From the NCBI GenBank assembly GCA_009103225.1, contig RHPI01000863.1:1-37320 (forward strand): a DNA stretch of 37,320 nucleotides, written 5' to 3'. Each line of letters opens with the position of its first letter. Position 1 is the stretch's first letter. The notes under the pieces are model-generated. The model had not been told where the DNA came from. It made no database searches and was given only the letters and a program-made list of their open reading frames with translations. This document shows positions 1 through 10,207 of the stretch, piece by piece. Origin of the DNA: Chlorokybus atmophyticus (taxonomy: Eukaryota > Streptophyta > Chlorokybophyceae > Chlorokybales > Chlorokybaceae). The translations under genes were made by a program, and so were the position numbers.

Positions 1-205
1 TGAGTTTTGACTTAGGAGGAGGATTATACTACATGTATGGTATATATGTATACATATATGTCTAAAATGTAGGTTACACGTATACATATAATGTTAGTGT
101 GTTTGATATATGATCGCATATCGCATATCTTTTATGATGTATACGTGATACGGAATGATATGTCAGTGTGTTGTGTGCAAAATATACTAACTATGTATGC
201 ACCGG
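1..205. repeat. AT-rich dispersed repeat, copy 1 (truncated by window start)
   Basis: This AT-rich stretch resembles 14165-14440 in the same orientation. Shared landmarks in the same order are GTTTTGACTTAGGAG, a run of ATATG/TATAC words, ATGTAGGTTACA, GATCGCATATCG or AATCGCATATCG, a TGATAC block, and CAAAATATAC. Small indels separate the two copies. No protein homology is visible in either copy, so this looks like a non-coding dispersed repeat or a short non-autonomous element. Its true left end lies outside the window. Confidence 0.7.
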
Positions 206-499
206 TAAGTTTAATACCTCGCCCCGCCAATCCTGAACATTCAATCAAAATGTATGTGAATAGTTACGTCATTTGCTAATGAATGCGCTTTGCATCTAAG
301 ATTATGGGGCTGCTAACGACTCCACCGGATTACATAAACATTCACGTTCTTTAGCAATGAAGTGTGCTATTAAACATTCACTTCATTTGACGGTGAACCA
401 TGGTCAGTCTACATTATCGACCATTCACACGCAATGTGCGTCACGTTAAACATGAATGTTCACGCACGCGAACATTGACGAACAAAAATAATAGAAGGT
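206..499. other. Intergenic, no gene recognised
   Basis: No convincing coding region is visible. The word AACATTCAC, or its reverse complement, recurs several times between about 330 and 480, including a pair pointing towards each other around 452-476. Its meaning is unknown. Confidence 0.4.
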
Positions 500-1301
500 G
501 TGGTGTTCACAGCCCGACCATGGCAGCGCTACCTGGACAGTTCTTGCAACCGGATGGATTAGGCGGGAGTCAAATACAAGACCTTCAAGCAAGGCAGACA
601 CATCTCATCTCAGTCGATCAAGCAAATCATCTATCCTTGGCAGCGGATACCTGTTCTTGATGGTCAGCTTGTTCAAGGCCCTATAGTGTAAGCACATGCG
701 TAGCCTGCCGTCCTTCTTAGGTACGAAAAGAATGGGTGCTCCAAAAGGAGAGCTACTTGGCTCAATCAATCCCTTCTCAAACAAGGCCTTGATCTGCCCC
801 TCCATGTCCGCATACTCAGCTGGACTCAGCCTATACTATAGGTCTGAACGGAGGCTGCGCATCAGACTCTGGAGGGAACGTATGCTAGATGTCCCTCTAA
901 GGTGGCAATGCAGGCAGTTCTTGAGCTTGAAACACATCAGAAAATTCAGACAACAGATCTTCAAGGGCCGTGTCTGGTGGCTTGCCACCGGTCTCACCAA
1001 CTGAGGGGGAAGTGTCGTTGTTGCCGACTGGCCGGACGAGCACTAGAAGAGGTTGAGCTCCATGGCGAACAGCCCTCTTCACCTGCATGGCACTCAACAA
1101 AGAACATAAGACATCTGTACTTGATGCATCATTAACAGAGATAACAGTGGGCGCAACATTGTGCCCATCTGCATGCAAGGTCACACGACCTTTGCGTACA
1201 CTGCAAAGTTTTGTGTCCGCGTCTGTGCGCAAGCCACATGCTTGCTCCCAGTGGCTGCCAACAATGACATCCACGCCTGGCACCTCTACAAGGATGACCA
1301 A
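500..1301 (-). pseudogene. Decayed retroelement pol: protease end and reverse transcriptase start
   Basis: Read on the minus strand, 1301-897 encodes the end of a retropepsin region (VEVPGVDVIVGSHW, like the usual LPGxDVILGxDWL) and a linker ending in SEFSDVFQ, the typical lead-in to a Ty3/gypsy reverse transcriptase. The segment 870-605 carries RT fingers motifs: [20 protein letters not shown], then [20 protein letters not shown], then YRALNKLT and [13 protein letters not shown]. Below 605 only traces such as SIRLQEL, expected next in the family, can be followed to about 500. At least three frameshifts and several stops break it. No YxDD box, RNase H or integrase follows, so it is a truncated, inactive remnant. 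It is a different family from the elements beyond 14688. Confidence 0.8.
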
Positions 1302-2323
1302 GAACTTGAGCTAAGCATGATAGCCTTGCACATGCAAAGACAAGCGTACAACTCCCGCACGGGGATCTCAAGCTTGTTCAAGGCAACAACCGTGTCATCA
1401 CACTTGCTGACACGAATGCCTAAGCGCCGCACAAGAGATTCACTCACAAAGTTCTTAGGTGTGCCCGTGTCTATCATCAAGATGCACGGCACATGCGCAA
1501 TTGAAGCTTTGAACAACCAAGTCAAGTCCAGAGTACTTACCTCATGGATGGCAGGGGGGTCATACAACACACGCATCTGCCCCTTACCTAGCTTGACCTC
1601 TCCCAGGACCTGCATGCCTTTAACAAAGCGGGTCCACAACTCAGGACGCTTGGGTACAACCACGCATGCACTTGTGTTGTGCGCACTCTTGCTCTTGCAA
1701 TCCACATAATGCTTGAGCATGTTTGACAACTCGTCAACACGTGCATTGAGCAAGACACACTTGCCCGCACAGTCGTGCTGCATGAGTTGAGTATCTACCT
1801 GTACACCCAACTCGTTCTCCCACACAGCGACATTGCATGGTTGGGGAAGGCGTGACATCAAGTCACTGAAAGCATATTGCGTATCAACGTCCACAGAGCA
1901 GCTAGCCATTGGCAATCCCTGTTGTATACATGGCTTCTTGCTCTCTTCATGTCCCTCATACATGAGAGCATGGCCCCGAGCAGCATCAGCTTCAGCTTCA
2001 CAGAGCTGTGCTTCACGCCTACGCTTACGCTCTCGGTGGTTCTGTACACTTGCATAAACAGATGCACCAACATGTCCCTGACTTGGGATTGCACAGTCAG
2101 CGATGTCACTTGACCGTTGCCATTGAGCTATGTTGGCCTCGTGTTGTTGCTGTAACTCTGTTACCTGCTCACACAATGTGGCAACCAAAGTGGTAAGCTG
2201 TCGGGTGGTCTTAGCAACATCATTGCCCCAAGATACCTTTTCTCTTGCTGTATGCTCTTGCTCAGCCATTGCCACAAAGGTTAGGGCCAACACCACAAGG
2301 TGAGGTCCCTGTAACAGATGCAC
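1286..2323 (-). pseudogene. Gag-like and aspartic protease ORF of the same minus-strand retroelement
   Basis: A 345-codon open frame runs from 2323 to 1286. The likely true start is the internal Met at 2269 (MAEQEHTARE). The N-terminal part is rich in Gln, Glu and Arg and probably helical (LCEQVTELQQQHEANIAQWQ). The C-terminal part contains a retropepsin-like active site (CILMIDTGTPKNFVS) followed by VRRLGIRVS, as in Ty3/gypsy proteases. There is no zinc knuckle. The frame ends where the downstream pol portion continues in another frame. Recognition of the protease is good; assignment of the N-terminal part as Gag is by position only. Confidence 0.65.
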
Positions 2324-2362
2324 TCACGCGCACACGCGCGCACACACGCGCACACGCGCCGC
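2322..2362. repeat. Alternating purine-pyrimidine (CA/CG)n tract
   Basis: The tract alternates CACGCG and CACACG words almost without interruption and ends in GCGCCGCGC. Such alternation is the classic left-handed Z-DNA-prone pattern. It lies immediately upstream of the start of the minus-strand retroelement ORF. Confidence 0.75.
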
Positions 2363-3066
2363 GCTGCAGCAGCTGGTGCAGCAATAAGCCAATGCGTGTG
2401 TAATGCTGTGTATGAGCAGCAAGAACACACAACTAATGCTCAAATCAGCGTGTAGAACGACCCACACCGTGCATGCAAGTGTGCACGCAGCTGGACGCAC
2501 CAACTAGCATGCACAATCAGCTCAAAACCCTGCCATGTAGTGTGTGCAAGCAAAGAATGCAATGCACGCACGGTGCAGCAAGTGCATGAGCTGATGGGCA
2601 AGCATGCAAGGCTTGGAATGCAAGCTCCGAGTCCAATGTAACGATACCACTCACGTATTTGCTGGGCGGCTTGGCAAACTTATGCACAAGCACAGGACTT
2701 ACTACTGGAAGCCCTACCAGCGTCACTGGTGCAGTACCATGCAGAGGAAGTCACAGCACCGCACCAAGGAAGGAGAGGATGACACCAACCTCTCTACTCA
2801 GCTCCCACACACTCACACACTCAAGCACACCTCACACACATGTGCAAAGCTGCCACGGACATCACACCCCACATGGGATGAGAGGGAGAGCCCCTTGAGC
2901 AACTATACTAGGCACCCCACACAAGAGTCGAGTATGCACATGCTGAGCTGCCTCAACACATGTTGAGGCCGTTCATATACCCTCTCTTTGCTGCTCTCCG
3001 ACCTAGAACATCCAAGTCCAAGGCTACATGCCTTGTCATGGCTGCGTTGACCACAACTCATGTCTA
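2363..3066. other. Intergenic, GCATGC/GTGCAC-rich, no gene recognised
   Basis: No open frame here looks like protein. The base words GTGCATGC, GCATGCAA and CACACTCACACAC are over-represented, giving a simple-sequence character. The frames that stay open are rich in His, Thr and Cys, which reflects the repeats. Confidence 0.4.
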
Positions 3067-3235
3067 GGGCTGCCACATCAGCCCTTGGACCTGTTTCAAC
3101 GCCCAAGACTGATCACACATCAGCCTCGGACATTGCAAACGTCCCTAGGCTGGTCACATCAGCCTAGGACATCACACACATCATCCTTGGACGTTGTGAA
3201 CGTCCTTGGCTGGTCACATCAGCCTAGAACATCAT
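3067..3235. repeat. Degenerate tandem repeat with built-in hairpins
   Basis: The core GGCTGGTCACATCAGCCTAG occurs at 3148 and 3208, exactly 60 bases apart. Looser copies lie at about 3067 and 3107. Each unit contains inverted repeats: CCTAGGCTG with CAGCCTAGG around a 7-base loop, and GGACGTT-GTG-AACGTCC. Direct inspection shows the pattern; its function is unknown. Confidence 0.75.
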
Positions 3236-3420
3236 ACTCATGCATACATATGCACCCTTATGCATACATATGCGCGCATATGCACACATATGCGCATGCA
3301 TGCATATACATGCATACATCTAGTACATACCTCTCATGCACGCATATGCACTCATATGCGTACATGTGCACACATATGCAAACACATGCATACACATGCG
3401 GACATATGCACACATATGTC
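3236..3420. repeat. CATATGC-type microsatellite
   Basis: The region is built from words of about 12 bases such as GCATACATATGC and GCACACATATGC. These are partly self-complementary around ATAT or GCATGC. It encodes only a spurious His/Tyr/Met/Thr-rich frame. Confidence 0.75.
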
Positions 3421-3509
3421 TCTGTACATCACATGATGTCTCATCGGCTATGATCAGCCCTGTGCTTGCCATCATGCCTTGTGTAGTTCATCATGCTCAA
3501 GGCCGCACA

Positions 3510-4036
<527 letters not shown>

Positions 4037-4049
4037 TTCAAGACATATG

Positions 4050-4275
4050 CTTACCCTCAAGTTGTTGTCCGAAAGGTTGGGTGGCTGTGTGGTGCCCGTG
4101 GCACTGTAGCGTTTCACTTCAAACCTCTGCATCTCTTGAAGAGCTGCACGGAACTCTTCTTTGGTATCCACCGCAGGTTCTTTGCCGCTGCTGTGCGGAG
4201 GATTTACGTAATAAAGGACTTGTTGAAACATCTGCAGTCTCCTCTGAGTCTGCCTCCTCGCTTGCTTCCAACTCC

Positions 4276-4306
<31 letters not shown>

Positions 4307-4640
4307 ACCGTTGCAGCTGAAGCTGTTGCTGCTGCTGCTGCTGCTGCTGCGCTTGCAGCTGCTCTTCTTCCACCTCCAGCTGCGTATCGCGAGGCCAAAA
4401 CATATACTGCCTTGACAGTCGTCCCGCTTCGTCCCACATTTTTTGCGTCTGTAACCTTGGGTTAATTTGCATGGTGGGATAATTGGTGTAAAACTGCATC
4501 CACTCACCCATCCTGAGATGGCCATGACTTCTGCCATTTGGTAGTACTTCAGCACCGCGACCCTTGGATGAGGGTGGGTCGGTTATTGATTGTTCTGCAA
4601 TACGCTGCTGGTGAGTTTCTCGTGCAAATGTAAGTTGATA
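4050..4640 (-). CDS. Glutamine-rich hypothetical protein fragment, exon(s) of a spliced gene
   Basis: On the minus strand a coding-like stretch begins near 4620 (THQQRIAEQSITDPPSS) and continues through WMQFYTNYPTMQINPRLQ, MWDEAGRLSRQYMFWPRD and an acidic segment into a poly-Gln tract of CAG/CAA codons around 4350-4290. That frame meets TAG within the poly-Gln tract (last sense codon 4308). Another frame continues with QRRLQMFQQVLYYVNPP and EEFRAALQEMQRFEVKR. It ends at a good splice donor (AGG|GTAAGC, around 4056), just before the G run. A length change in the CAG/CAA repeat could reconcile the frames. Poly-Gln with a charged flank suggests a nuclear or regulatory protein, but I do not recognise the family. 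Confidence 0.4.
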
Positions 4641-4795
4641 ACAAGGCTTGTATAACAAAAGAACAGCATGCATAACACGTGACGTGCACAGGATCCCAGC
4701 AGCGACTGTCAACGCGCTGCGCGATGCGCCATACGGCACAGAGCATTGACAGCCCGGGCATGTCGTAAGCAAATTCGATTGTTGAACGCTCTTAC

Positions 4796-5110
4796 CTTAG
4801 TGGCTTTTTGGAGTTCAAGCCCCATAGACTTGCACGCATCCTGGTCCTAGCTACCGCCTCCGTTGTTGACCATGCGCACGACTCGGCACATCTGCGTGTT
4901 GAAGTGCTGTCCGATTTTGGTGGGCTTGGTCTCTCCCCGAGTTGGTTGACCCCTTGCATCACGATGACCAGCTTGCACATTGCACAAACAGAACGGGCAG
5001 CCCCAGATAAACGGCGCCCCTGTGGACGCCCGCCTTCGTTCCATGACGTCCAATTGCCTGGCAATCCTTCTCCTAGCAACTGTCTTGTACAACTCCTCAC
5101 AGCTCAGCAC
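4796..5110 (-). CDS. Hypothetical exon with a possible C2HC zinc-binding motif
   Basis: The minus-strand frame from 5110 reads CEELYKTVARRRIARQLDVM, then WGCPFCLCNVQAGH and IGQHFNTQMCRVVRMVNNGG. It passes one TAG at about 4847, then DACKSMGLELQKATK, and reaches a consensus donor (AAG|GTAAGA, exon end 4796). CPxC plus HxxxxxC suggests a small zinc-binding fold of BED or C2HC type, but no family can be assigned. It lies directly upstream, in transcription order, of the glutamine-rich stretch and may be the same gene. The in-frame TAG means either a broken gene, a sequencing error, or a different exon boundary. Confidence 0.35.
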
Positions 5111-5141
5111 ACCTCTCCTCGCTTCACCCTGCGCCCTGAGC

Positions 5142-5285
5142 TACACCCACACCCACACCCACACCCACACCCACACCCACACCCACACCCACACCCACAC
5201 CCACACCCACAACCACACCCACAACCACAACCACAGCCACAACCACAACCACAACCACAACTACAATCACAACAACAACAGCAAA
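5142..5285. repeat. Hexanucleotide microsatellite (ACACCC)n grading into (ACAACC)n
   Basis: More than a dozen tandem ACACCC units run from about 5142. They change into ACAACC/ACAGCC units after about 5210 and fade near 5285. It is an interstitial simple repeat between candidate genes. The unit is not a standard telomere repeat. Confidence 0.85.
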
Positions 5286-5951
5286 CAATACCAGCGAGAC
5301 CTTGCAATGGCTATATACGTCACCAACCTCCCGTCTAATTGACGATGTCCATCAATGACAGCCGCCAAGTTGGTGAGTCCCTAGCCCTAACCCTTGACAG
5401 CCGCCTTGTTTATTTTATGCATTTGTTGTTACAGAATCCACTGAATTTTATTATAGCATGCGTTTGGCGTCAATTCGCTGTTAAATAGATGACAACCGCC
5501 AGTTTAAGGATTGACAGCCGCGTCGCTAGCTTTGTGACTTCCATTGACTGTCGCACTGCACATGGCACTGCACAAGTACGGCTTGTGCGGCAGTCACAAG
5601 GCTTGAGCGGCTCGTGCGACTGTCAATATGGAACATGATAGGACTTGACAGTCGCAGCAGCAACTTGGTAATTGAATGATGAGTTCGCATGCGCGTTTGC
5701 ATGCGCCCTGGTGTTGCTTGAGTACTTGCATTTGTTGTTTTTGTTTTCCTGCGAGCTGTCAGCGCTTACCTGCAAGGTGTTTAACTTGCTTTAAAGCTTG
5801 CATGCCTTGTTGCTTGCGCGCTGAGTCACTGTCTGTGCACTAAGTTCGCTTGCTTGTTTAGCCTCAGTCTGTGCACTGAGTTCAATTACTGGTTCAGGCT
5901 GTTCAGCTGCAGCACACCATGGCTACCAAGGAGGGCAGCCAAATGCGTGCC
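5286..5951. other. Intergenic or leader region with repeated TTGACAGYCGC words
   Basis: No gene is recognised. The word TTGACAGCCGC/TTGACAGTCGC or its reverse complement occurs at about 5356, 5393, 5511, 5543, 5616 and 5645. These words continue at wider spacing through 9560. Confidence 0.4.
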
Positions 5952-5959
5952 GCAGCTGA

Positions 5960-6239
5960 TTGCTTCAAGGCCAGTGCAACAATTTGCTGAGCCAGGTGAC
6001 AGGTCCGCAGTCCTTGATAACGGAGGAGTACAAGCATATGCACACAATGCTGATGGTTTACATGGAGAAGCTGAAGAAGGAGATGTTGAGCAAGTGGCCA
6101 CTACCTCAAGATATAAAGTGCAAGCACTTCAAGATGAATGCTGAGCACCGGCAGGAGCTCGATGAAGTATGTGAAGCGGTCTTGCAGCAATCACTTCCGC
6201 TGGTCTATTATGTAAACCACTCGCTCATGTGGACAAAAG
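5960..6239 (+). CDS. Candidate exon of an unrecognised spliced gene
   Basis: The frame reads LLQGQCNNLLSQVTG, then EEYKHMHTMLMVYMEKLKKE, KWPLPQDIKCKHFKMNAEHR and QELDEVCEAVLQQSLPLVYY. It ends at a donor-like AAAG|GTGAGC (exon end 6239). Amino-acid composition is protein-like and helical. An in-frame TGA lies just upstream of 5960, so the exon must start at an acceptor near there; its exact 5' edge is unclear. A second open frame overlaps it (to 6144), which lowers confidence. No known domain is recognised. Confidence 0.35.
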
Positions 6240-6556
6240 GTGAGCTGCTTTCTTAATGACATGTGATCTTTGAATGGAACTTGAACTCAGCTGCGCTGAA
6301 GTGAGCCTTCAAGCATGTTGTTCAGCTTTCAATTTACTCTGTCTGCTTTGCTGTAATGCCGTTGACAGTCCTTGCCCTGGTTGATGTTGCTGTGTTCATG
6401 CTTGTTGCTTCAATGACCAGTCGCGATATGCTGTCTTTGAGGCTGTCTTCTGCTAAATGGCAACTTCCAACAACTGAAAGTGTGTGCTATATGGAGCTGC
6501 CGTCGACAGTCCTTGCCGTTGGTACTTTGCTGTAATCGTATCTGCTTGTGGTGCAG

Positions 6557-6841
6557 CACAAATCAAGCATGTATGCTAGTGCTTCAGTACTCCGTTGGCG
6601 CGAAGCGCGGCAGTGGTACCGTGAAAAGCGTCCAACATCGCAATGAAGCCAAGAAGCAAAGACGTGCCAGCAACAGGGAAGTTGCACAAGGCAGCCTCGC
6701 TGCTCAAGCTGAAGCTGGCTGGGGCATGACATTTTGCTTGGGGAGGGACATGAGGGCCAACCAGCAGGTGGTCATGCTTGCGCCTTTGACCGCTGAGCCT
6801 CTCACATATGCTCAGTACCGGGCCACTTGGCTAAAAGAGAG
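6557..6841 (+). CDS. Candidate exon of the same unrecognised gene
   Basis: An acceptor-like TTGTGGTGCAG precedes 6557 and a donor-like GAG|GTAAGC lies at 6841/6842. In between, one frame gives a basic segment (KRGSGTVKSVQHRNEAKKQRR) then GWGMTFCLGRDMRANQQVVM and LTYAQYRATWLKER. The join to the preceding exon does not keep this frame with the simplest splice sites, so the model is incomplete or the gene is decayed. Confidence 0.3.
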
Positions 6842-7111
6842 GTAAGCAACCATGGTGCTGTCGACTGCCAGTCCTGTTCTACTGTTGCCTCCATACTGGC
6901 TTCACACATGGTGCCTGCTACTCAGCCTGCTACTCTGCATGTCACGACAGGGGTGTGGACGGATATGCTGAAGATCAGGCGTACAACATTTGCAACAACG
7001 CAGTTGTTGTTGTGCGGATTGTCAACATTATTGACAGTCGCTAATGCGATCAGTTGACTCTGTCATGAAAGTCGCCAAGGGACTGCACTGACCACTCTGG
7101 GTCCTACGCAG

Positions 7112-7436
7112 GTTGCTGGGGCGATCTCTGACTGTGAAGATGAAGAAGCCGCCCCCATGAACTTGCGAATTGCAGCGGGGATTGTGTGCAACATCGAGCC
7201 CAATGCCCCCATCAGAGAGGAGGCAATGGACATGTATGAGTACTACTACCACACCGAGCACACGCTGTTCCACAATAGTCACCAGCTGGCATTCAAGGAT
7301 CCCGACCAAGTGGAGCGTGTGCCAGACGAGCTGATTTTGCGAGCCATTGTCACCTTTGCTACCAGGAAAAACTGGGTAATTTTGAACAAAGATGTTGAAG
7401 GAGGGTGCGAGTGGGCAATTAATTGCAAACTACTAG
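7112..7436 (+). CDS. Candidate internal exon, acidic hypothetical protein
   Basis: An acceptor-like CCTACGCAG ends at 7111, and the frame stays open from 7112 to a donor-like GTATGC at 7437. It reads AGAISDCEDEEAAPMNLRIA, then NIEPNAPIREEAMDMYEYYY, VPDELILRAIVTFATRKNWV and DVEGGCEWAINCKLL. Composition and open length (108 codons) favour real coding. No family is recognised. A possible further exon lies at 7513-7605 (basic, IKRGKLCLLKKRKPFRQKSS), but the phase across the intron does not match cleanly. Confidence 0.4.
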
Positions 7437-7605
7437 GTATGCATACTTCACTGCAGTAAGTTAACAATAGTCCTTTGCTAGTTTTTAAGAGTGACGACTT
7501 GGTATAATGCAGGGCTATTAAGCGAGGCAAACTTTGCCTCTTGAAGAAGAGGAAGCCATTCCGACAAAAGAGCAGTGGATGCGACAGCCCTCGTCATCCT
7601 CCTAG

Positions 7606-8040
7606 GTGGGTGGTTTCCTATGCTATGGTCATGTTACTATTTGTGTGTAAGCACATAACATTACAGTTGTTGTGCAGAGTTCAACAAGCACGCGCTGAGT
7701 GTTTGCAAGAGATGCCGTCGAGCAAGGCTGTCGCGGGTGTCTTCACATTGGGGCTGAATCAACCATGGAGCATATGTGTGGCTTCCAGGCGAAGGTGCTG
7801 GCAACACAACAGACTGATGTTGTTAGCTGCTTCTGTTACCTCCTGTAACCGCAGCGTGAAGTGCATGCATGTAGGCGACTGTAGCTACAGTTTCACTGGC
7901 TTGACACTGACGGGCTAGCGTTTGACAGTTCATTACCGCATTTTTGTGAATTGCATGCGTGTCGGATTGTATGCACCAAGCACGGTGCATGCACCAGTGC
8001 TGAGACCTTGCATGGATACAATGGCTGTGACATCATGACA
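7606..8040. other. No gene recognised
   Basis: An open frame continues past 7605 to 7918, but its composition looks non-coding. The stretch ends at the palindrome cluster that begins at 8041. Confidence 0.35.
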
Positions 8041-8660
8041 GACCATGCATGGTGCGATTGTCAATTAGACCATGTATGGTGTGTTGTCTGTTGGGACTAG
8101 ACATGGTGCCGCTTGTAGACCATGCATGCACAACAATGTCCGTATCTATGGACCGTGCATGGTGCGACTGTCAATCAGACCATGTATGGTGCATTGTCTG
8201 TTGGGTTATACATGGTGCCGCTTGTGGACCATATGCATAACAACGTCCGTATTCATGGACCGTGCATGGTGCGATCGTCGATCAGACTGGCACCATAAAT
8301 GGTCCACTAAGCCAGGAGGGCAGCGCATTATGCATGGTGTACAATGTCGGTTACAAAAAGGACTTTCGGTCCGTATTCATGGACCGTGCATGGTGCGAAT
8401 GTCAATCACTAGACATGTGGAAGTAACAAACCATGCATGGTCTTCGGCGCCAGGGGGCATTGCACCATACATGGTCCTTGCAACCTCATACAAACAGGTC
8501 ACCATACAAGGTGCGACCCCCAAAAAAACATGGGACCGTTCACGTGAGGTTTGGACCATGCATGGTCCGACTGTCAATGACCAACCATATATGGTCCACT
8601 AATTTCATTTAGCAGGGGAAAATCTCGGTCTAGAGGTACGGACCATTTATGGTCCTTTGA
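8041..8660. repeat. Cluster of ACCATGCATGGT palindromes in a degenerate tandem repeat
   Basis: Units beginning GACCRTGCATGGTGCGA start at 8041, 8151, 8258 and 8382 (spacings 110, 107, 124). Each contains a GTCAAT word and further ACCAT-ATGGT half-palindromes. A perfect 16-base palindrome, GGACCATGCATGGTCC, lies at 8553-8568. Related ones lie near 8468, 8584 and 8641 (GGACCAT-TT-ATGGTCC). The palindromic core is more conserved than the spacers. No ORF of interest is present. A fragment of the unit (CCGTATTCATGGACC) recurs at about 10996. Confidence 0.8.
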
Positions 8661-8677
8661 CGTCAACCGGTATGACC

Positions 8678-8800
8678 CCCCACCTCAGCACCAACCAACG
8701 ACGCAACCGGAGCTTGACACGAGCTCGGTCCTGCAACTGCAGCCCTACAATGGCTGCCTTGTTTGCTGCTAACGCGCTGCGCGCAGGGCGAATATCAGAC
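8678..8800 (+). pseudogene. Short remnant of the copy-C retrotransposon family (RNase H/integrase linker)
   Basis: The segment resembles about 26945-27065 of copy C at the base level. Shared blocks in order are CACCAACGACGCAAC or its variant, GAGCTCGGC/GAGCTCGGT, CCTGCA, CAATGG/CCATGG, and TGTTTGCTGCT followed by GCGCTGCGCGC/GCGTTGCGCTC. In copy C this codes the variable linker between RNase H and integrase. Only about 120 bases remain and the reading frame is not maintained. Confidence 0.6.
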
Positions 8801-9227
8801 AGCACTTTCATTGAAAAATTGATAATTGTCACATGTTGCTACTTATACACTTTATTCAACAATGCAAGCTAATTCATCTCCACGGTGTGGCATATGCATA
8901 ATTCTTCGGCCTTTGAATTAAAGGACTAGATCATGTGGCATGCTTGACAAAAGGCCCACGAGTTCTTGTGTGTGCTTGCCAAGCACGGCTTGCACATTGG
9001 TTGTGTGCATTACGTATGTCTTATCAACATCAGCATCTCTATCGTTTCAAAAGTCCAAGGTTTATGTATCAACAACGCTAGTACATGCACGTTTAACCAT
9101 GGCACAATATATCGAAGAAAAACGACTAGACTCAACGTGCCACAGCATGCCATATCCGCAGCAACATAACACACAAACATATTATCATATGGCTCACAGC
9201 GTGTTTGTGCAAACATATTGCTAACCA

Positions 9228-9488
9228 TGCCTATAACAAGTTCCGCTCCGCAGCTGCGGCGAGCATGGCGTTTTCCTCCATCGTCACTATGAGCATCGGC
9301 TTGGGACCCCGCTCAGGCACAGCCGCCACCACGGCGCCGTGCTTGCGAGGATCGCAAGTCCTTGCGCTCGCTGGAGCGCGCATGTCAGACACTATCGCTA
9401 ATTGGTCAAAATTCCTGGTAGACAGCGACGTGGCAGTCCCTGCACGTCGAGCAATATAACCATGTGTACCACATGCCTTTCAATCGAC
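9228..9488 (-). CDS. Possible 3' end of an unrecognised minus-strand gene
   Basis: A minus-strand frame is open from about 9488 to a TAG at 9228. It reads RRAGTATSLSTRNFDQLAIV, SDMRAPASARTCDPRKHGAV and KPMLIVTMEENAMLAAAAER. The composition is protein-like and the third-position GC is higher than in the neighbours. No start codon near the 5' edge and no domain is recognised, so it would be a last exon or a fragment. Confidence 0.25.
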
Positions 9489-10207
9489 CCCGCCTTACAC
9501 ATCACTTACGCACAATAGCCGCACGCTTTTTGCTTGATACAACCCCCTTTGGCGAGCCGATTGTCAATGGCTTAAGTCTATAACGTGGTATAGAGTGGTA
9601 TAGAGTGGTCAGCGATGTGCTCGCAAGCAGCATAACAACGCCCCTCTCAACACACAGTGCGAGAACTTTGAGCGTTTTGGTAACTTTGGGCGTTTAATAC
9701 ATGCACGTACAACAGAATACTCCATGTAAATAATTGTTGATTCACCAAGAATGTTCATGAGAGGAGAGAACATAATGTTTTACCAACAGCTTGCTTGCCG
9801 GTTGCTTCTGTGACCCCTTCTTGCGTGCACCTTCAGCATGCGTTTGACACTTTTTGCAGTTTCAAGTTGACGGCATCAAGTGTTGAAACTGCTCCTTTTC
9901 AGACTGGCTTCTTCTTCTTCACGACAAACAATAGCTTTCTCCCCATGCAATAGCAACTGCCGCTGTGCTTGTGACGTGACAGACACTGCGCAAGTTGAGC
10001 AGGTCGAGCGGGGCGTGTATGTTTCTGGGTGTGTCACTTGGTGTGGTGCATTGCAGCCAACGCTGACTATTGATTGTGTGGTTTGTAGCGGACATTGTGA
10101 CAGCGCGTGGGAAGCTTGACGAAGCCTTCAGTAATTGTTGGGTTTTCCACCGTTGTGCGCTTACTCGGTCTAGTTCACATGGCGCTGGACTCTGTATCAC
10201 TCATTCT
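9489..10207. other. No gene recognised
   Basis: The stretch contains a small direct repeat (GTGGTATAGAGTGGTATAGAG, near 9582-9603) and no open frame with recognisable protein features. Confidence 0.35.

Noticed and set aside
5142-5285. Interstitial telomere repeat
   Set aside because: The ACACCC unit is not a known telomere repeat of algae or plants and it degenerates gradually like a microsatellite.
5104-5342. Open frames of alternating His-Pro, His-Thr and Cys-Gly
   Set aside because: They are the three translations of the ACACCC microsatellite.
8041-8602. 176-codon open frame across the palindrome array, and a CRISPR-like impression from regular repeats
   Set aside because: The frame follows the repeat period and has no protein character. 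The repeats vary in spacing, are palindromic throughout, and lack unique spacers, so it is not CRISPR.
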